Source of the DNA: Cyanobacteria bacterium UBA11153
GTDB taxonomy: Bacteria > Cyanobacteriota > Cyanobacteriia > Cyanobacteriales > Coleofasciculaceae
Assembly (NCBI GenBank): GCA_003511885.1
Contig: DOIX01000270.1
Span: forward strand, 2,628 to 10,995
DNA: 8,368 nt
Direction: 5' to 3'
The first letter of the stretch is position 1. Each line of letters begins with the position of its first letter. The notes beneath the pieces are model-generated. The model was not told the DNA's origin. It searched no databases and was given only the letters and a program-made list of their open reading frames with translations. Below, piece after piece: positions 5,847 to 8,368 of the stretch. Made by a program: the position numbers and the translations under genes.

Positions 5847-7121
5847 ATGAAGAGAAAACATCAGAGTTGGTTCATTTTTGTGTTATGTCTATTATTGACA
5901 CTCAATTTAGTAATAAATTACCAGACAAATTCCCTAAAACATCAGGATTTAGCCAGTGCCAGACAATCCCCACCTTCAACCGAGATTAGAGGAGTTTGGC
6001 TAACTAATGTAGCAAGTGGTATTTTATTTTTTCCTTGGGGAATTAACCGTGCAGTCTACCAACTATCTCAACTAAACTTTAATACTATTTATCCAGTTGT
6101 TTGGAATAGGGGGCATACTTTTTATCCCAGTAAAGTAGCTAAATCAGTTACGGGAGAAAAACAAGATCCTTTCCTGAATACCATTCGACTTGGAGGAGAT
6201 GTTTTAGCAGAGATTATTCAAGAGGGAAATCTCCAAGGCTTGCGGATTATTCCCTGGTTTGAATATGGCTTTATGGCACCTCCTAATTCTCAACTGGTAA
6301 AAAACCACCCAAACTGGCTTACCAAAAATTCGAGTTTATGTGTAAATTCAGCAAAAAATAAATTGAAAAAACAGGATAAATTATCTCCAGAATGTACCAC
6401 CCATAAAAGTGTTGAAGGAGATGCGCCTGAAAATGGCAGTAGCAAACAAGTATGGCTGAATCCTCTCCATCCAGAAGTACAGAAATTAATTCTAAACTTA
6501 ATTGTAGAAGTCGTTAAAAATTATGATGTAGATGGCATTCAACTTGACGATCATTTCGGGATGCCTGTAGAATTAGGTTACGATTATTTTACGGTAAAAC
6601 TGTATCAGAAAGAACACGAAGGGAAACTTCCCCCCAATAATCCACTAGTATCGGAATGGATGAGGTGGCGGGCGAATAAAATTAGCAAATTTATGGAACA
6701 GATTTACAAAAAAGTTAAATCAATTAAACCAGATTGTCTAATCTCATTATCTCCAAATTCCCAATCATTTTCCTACAATAACTATCTCCAAGATTGGGAA
6801 ACTTGGGTACAACGTGGTTGGATAGATGAATTAGTTTTGCAGGCGTATCGGAATGATATGAGTAGTTTTGAAGCAGAATTAATGAAACCAGCGGTACAAA
6901 AAGCACGTCAGAAAATTCCCGTCAGTATTGGGATTACTACTGGTACAGGAATTCGCCCAGTTGGGATGAAAAGAATTAAAGCACAAGTGGAGGCAGTCCG
7001 CGATCGCGGTTTTGATGGAGTATCATTCTTTTACTGGGAAACTTTGTGGAGCTATATGACACCAGAGTCTCCCAAGCAACGTCGTCAGGGATTTAGGGAA
7101 TTGTTTGGCGAAAGGGGTTAA
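5847..7121 (+). CDS. GHL10-family (DUF187/YngK-like) glycoside hydrolase, exported or membrane-anchored
   Basis: A 424-residue protein of the glycosyl-hydrolase-like 10 family, a TIM-barrel fold related to GH13/GH10-type enzymes. The N-terminus has a basic start and a hydrophobic segment at about 8-25, a signal peptide or uncleaved anchor; no lipobox is seen. The domain opens with EIRGVWLTNVASG (46-58), followed by a strand near 80 (NTIYPVVWNRG), IIPWFEYG (134-141), WLNPLHPEVQ (203-212), and the hallmark DVDGIQLDDHFG (227-238), ending with DGVSFFYWETLW (390-401). Candidate acidic active-site residues are E139, D234/D235 and E398; which are catalytic is not established here. A lysine- and serine-rich insert at about 165-200 with two cysteines (C165, C183) interrupts the barrel. 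The substrate is probably an extracellular or wall polysaccharide, by family inference only. ATG at 5847 includes the export signal; the Shine-Dalgarno is weak. Confidence 0.88.
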   Translation: MKRKHQSWFIFVLCLLLTLNLVINYQTNSLKHQDLASARQSPPSTEIRGVWLTNVASGILFFPWGINRAVYQLSQLNFNTIYPVVWNRGHTFYPSKVAKSVTGEKQDPFLNTIRLGGDVLAEIIQEGNLQGLRIIPWFEYGFMAPPNSQLVKNHPNWLTKNSSLCVNSAKNKLKKQDKLSPECTTHKSVEGDAPENGSSKQVWLNPLHPEVQKLILNLIVEVVKNYDVDGIQLDDHFGMPVELGYDYFTVKLYQKEHEGKLPPNNPLVSEWMRWRANKISKFMEQIYKKVKSIKPDCLISLSPNSQSFSYNNYLQDWETWVQRGWIDELVLQAYRNDMSSFEAELMKPAVQKARQKIPVSIGITTGTGIRPVGMKRIKAQVEAVRDRGFDGVSFFYWETLWSYMTPESPKQRRQGFRELFGERG

Positions 7122-7124
7122 AGC

Positions 7125-7239
7125 AGTTGACAGTTGACAGTTGATAGTTGACAATTACTCAGCTTATCCTCCTGCCAATTGTCCATTGTCAATTGTTTAT
7201 AGAGTTATTTATATCAATACCGATGTGGCGGTTGCTATA
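7125..7239 (+). repeat. Dispersed intergenic repeat with heptamer hairpin arms, copy 3
   Basis: It begins three bases after the stop codon of the glycoside hydrolase. Four AGTTGAC-type heptamers (7125-7152; the third ends in T) precede AATTACTCAG, a spacer, three degenerate GTCAATT-type heptamers (about 7174-7195), and the core (7219-7239) identical to positions 1-21. Within it TTGACAATT (7149-7157) has a perfect complement AATTGTCAA. Orientation and placement relative to the upstream gene match the copy at 5578-5709. Confidence 0.8.
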
Positions 7240-7265
7240 ATTGTGAAAATTATCCAATCTAAATT

Positions 7266-7907
7266 GTGCCGATAACTGTAAACTATCAATCTCAAATAAA
7301 AATTCGCCAAATTGGTTTAGGCTTGTGGTGGCGGTGGTTGATTGCCACATGGGGAGGTTTTGTAACTAGTTTATTTTGGATTGAGATTGGCGAAAGACCC
7401 GACTTGGGGATAATAGAAGGAATAATTGGTAGTATGGCGATCGCAACTCCTCAATATCTAATCCTCAAACCCTATATATATCAAGCTTCGTGGTGGATAT
7501 TTGCCACCGTTATTAGTTGGGGTTTAATTTGGTTAAGCGGTTTGGGGTTAGTAGGTTGGATTGCACCTCAAACTTTACAGCTTTCCCTCAGATTCTTATA
7601 TGGTATCGTCAATGGGGCACAACTTGGACTTTGTTTAGGGATAGGGCAATGGTTGATTTTAAAGCAGCACATTCCTCACGCGCAAAAGTGGATTTGGGTA
7701 AGCGTACTATCCTGGGCAGTAGGATTAAGTATTGGGTGGACAATTGGTGGAGTTTTCCGTCAATTTACCCATCTATTTATTGGTGATGTTTTCGGGTTGG
7801 CGGTAACCTGGCTGATAGTAGGAGGGATGACGGGATATGCTTTAATGCGATTGCTGTATTTTCTTCCCATTGATATTGAGCCTAACCATATTATTAACCC
7901 AAAGTGA
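7266..7907 (+). CDS. Six-helix membrane protein with internal duplication, unknown function
   Basis: A 213-residue hydrophobic protein, not assigned to a named family; it reads like a conserved cyanobacterial hypothetical. Probable membrane segments lie near 23-40, 47-66, 75-98, 108-132, 143-164 and 172-197. Two copies of a motif occur exactly 65 residues apart: Q63-YLILK then A74, W77 and W85, and Q128-WLILK then A139, W142 and W150. This shows duplication of a two-helix unit. A conserved-looking WIEIGERPDLG follows the first helix. No catalytic or metal-binding motif is visible. The start is GTG at 7266: an in-frame TAA ends at 7262, and no in-frame ATG precedes the first helix. The Shine-Dalgarno is weak. 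It lies 26 bases after the dispersed repeat, and a GC-rich stem follows the stop codon. Confidence 0.78.
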   Translation: MPITVNYQSQIKIRQIGLGLWWRWLIATWGGFVTSLFWIEIGERPDLGIIEGIIGSMAIATPQYLILKPYIYQASWWIFATVISWGLIWLSGLGLVGWIAPQTLQLSLRFLYGIVNGAQLGLCLGIGQWLILKQHIPHAQKWIWVSVLSWAVGLSIGWTIGGVFRQFTHLFIGDVFGLAVTWLIVGGMTGYALMRLLYFLPIDIEPNHIINPK

Positions 7908-7909
7908 AT

Positions 7910-7947
7910 GGGGAGTGGGAGCGAGGATATGCTTTTTCCCATCCCCC
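7910..7947 (+). terminator. GC-rich stem-loop after the membrane protein gene
   Basis: GGGGAGTGGGA (7910-7920) can pair with TCCCATCCCCC (7937-7947): nine Watson-Crick pairs, one G-T and one mismatch, with a 16-base loop. It starts two bases after the stop codon. No T-run follows the stem, so it is not a classical intrinsic terminator; it may stabilise the mRNA 3' end or be a repeat remnant. Confidence 0.35.
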
Positions 7948-7977
7948 CTATCCAATCCCACAATTGACTGAAATTAA

Positions 7978-8039
7978 TGGGATACAAGCCCCGCCCTTTC
8001 AGGGCAGCTTTGCTCTTTGAGAATGTCAAGTATTCTCAA
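7978..8039 (+). repeat. Two adjacent hairpins; possible IS200/IS605-type right-end remnant
   Basis: After GGGATACAAGCC comes a small stem GCCCT-TTC-AGGGC (7993-8005), then a perfect 8-bp inverted repeat TTGAGAAT (8017-8024) and ATTCTCAA (8032-8039) around a 7-base loop. The sequence GGGATACAAGCCCCGCCC, a short hairpin and a GAGAATGTCAAG tail resemble, from memory, the 3' ends of cyanobacterial IS200/IS605 (tnpB) elements. No tnpA or tnpB remnant is in the window. The alternative is a structured leader upstream of rpmF. Confidence 0.3.
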
Positions 8040-8078
8040 CTTCGCCTTTGGTAGCAGTATCAATATCTCTTAATGGCA

Positions 8079-8084
8079 TAGAAT
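8079..8084 (+). promoter_or_regulatory. Candidate -10 for rpmF
   Basis: TAGAAT stands 32 bases upstream of the rpmF start codon, a plausible distance for a short leader with the Shine-Dalgarno. The -35 region shows no good TTGACA match. Confidence 0.35.
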
Positions 8085-8103
8085 AGAAAGGCTGTCAAAA
8101 TTT

Positions 8104-8108
8104 AGGAG
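8104..8108 (+). promoter_or_regulatory. Shine-Dalgarno of rpmF
   Basis: AGGAG lies 8 bases before the ATG at 8117, an ideal spacing. It is the strongest ribosome binding site in the window and fixes the start of a gene shorter than 60 codons. Confidence 0.8.
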
Positions 8109-8116
8109 CAACACCC

Positions 8117-8296
8117 ATGGCGGTTCCCAAGAAGAAAACATCAAAGTCAAAACGAAACAAACGCAAAGCCACCTGGAAGGGCAAAGCAGCACTAGCCGCT
8201 CAAAAGGCATTATCTTTAGGTAAAGCAGTTTTAAGTGGACGTTCCACCTTTGTTTATCCGACAGAGGAAGACGAAGGCGAAGGCGAAGCAGAATAA
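8117..8296 (+). CDS. rpmF: 50S ribosomal protein L32 (bL32)
   Basis: A 59-residue protein of the large ribosomal subunit. It begins [20 protein letters not shown], the hallmark bL32 N-terminus, continues with an alanine- and lysine-rich segment and GRSTFVYP (41-48), and ends in an acidic tail ([10 protein letters not shown]) common in cyanobacterial L32. There are no cysteines, so it is the zinc-free form. Length is normal for the family. The start is supported by the conserved N-terminus and by AGGAG 8 bases upstream. It appears to be a single-gene unit: the upstream membrane protein ends 209 bases earlier, with hairpins and a candidate -10 between, and a GC-rich stem follows the stop. Confidence 0.96.
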   Translation: MAVPKKKTSKSKRNKRKATWKGKAALAAQKALSLGKAVLSGRSTFVYPTEEDEGEGEAE

Positions 8297-8299
8297 TCC

Positions 8300-8352
8300 C
8301 CCCATCCCCCCAGGGCTGTTTCATTCGACATTGAGAAATTGGGGGGCTGGGG
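8300..8352 (+). terminator. Strong GC-rich stem-loop downstream of rpmF
   Basis: 8300-8312 and 8340-8352 pair at 12 of 13 positions, mostly C-G, with a 27-base loop. It begins four bases after the rpmF stop codon. There is no T-run; the right arm runs into G-rich repeats. It is a candidate terminator or 3'-end stabiliser rather than a proven one. Confidence 0.45.
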
Positions 8353-8368
8353 AGCTGGGGAGCTGGGG
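8341..8368 (+). repeat. G-run tandem repeat, potential G-quadruplex, cut by window edge
   Basis: A run of six G, CT, then GGGG three times separated by AGCT gives an 8-bp period (GGGGAGCT) and four G-runs with loops of two to four bases. This meets the G-quadruplex pattern on the plus strand. It shares its first G-runs with the rpmF stem, so the two structures would exclude each other. The tract continues to the end of the window, so its full length is unknown. Confidence 0.6.

Noticed and set aside
7760..8029. 89-codon open frame on the minus strand at the end of the membrane protein gene
   Set aside because: It is antisense to the C-terminal helices and crosses two hairpin regions; no recognisable product.
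8070..8324. 84-codon open frame on the minus strand
   Set aside because: It is antisense to rpmF, whose identity is secure.

Overview
The window looks like a piece of a cyanobacterial chromosome, probably from a filamentous, repeat-rich species. Evidence: five copies of the cyanobacterial HIP1 octamer GCGATCGC (starting at 2663, 3361, 4336, 7000 and 7437); a RecF and a ribosomal protein L32 with typical cyanobacterial sequence; an uninterrupted pentapeptide-repeat protein; two PEP-CTERM proteins; and many short dispersed repeats between genes. The genus cannot be fixed from the sequence alone.

Layout. 1-324 is non-coding: the end of a dispersed repeat, then a MITE-like element with inverted ends whose right end abuts the stop codon of the next gene. 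321-2967 (minus strand) holds two tandem paralogous secreted PEP-CTERM proteins, each with seven NxxGxxAF-type repeats, probably one transcript read from 2967 towards 321. 2968-3194 is a divergent intergenic region with three 11-bp direct repeats that look like an OmpR/PhoB-type operator for the PEP-CTERM pair. 3195-4349 is recF (plus). 4350-4659 is non-coding, with a short foldback element just before the next gene. 4708-5562 is a 50-pentapeptide protein (plus). 5847-7121 is a secreted or anchored GHL10-like glycoside hydrolase (plus). 7266-7907 is a six-helix membrane protein with an internal duplication (plus). 8117-8296 is rpmF for ribosomal protein L32 (plus), followed by a GC-rich stem and a G-run repeat.

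The genes do not form an obvious pathway. recF and rpmF are housekeeping genes. The PEP-CTERM pair and the glycoside hydrolase both act outside the cytoplasm, but nothing links them beyond proximity. The most interesting non-coding signal is a two-copy repeat (5578-5709 and 7125-7239), each copy just after a plus-strand stop codon and in the same orientation. Its heptamer arms can pair fully only as plus-strand RNA, through G-U wobbles, suggesting a role at mRNA 3' ends. I found no clear undescribed defence, mobile or biosynthetic system here.
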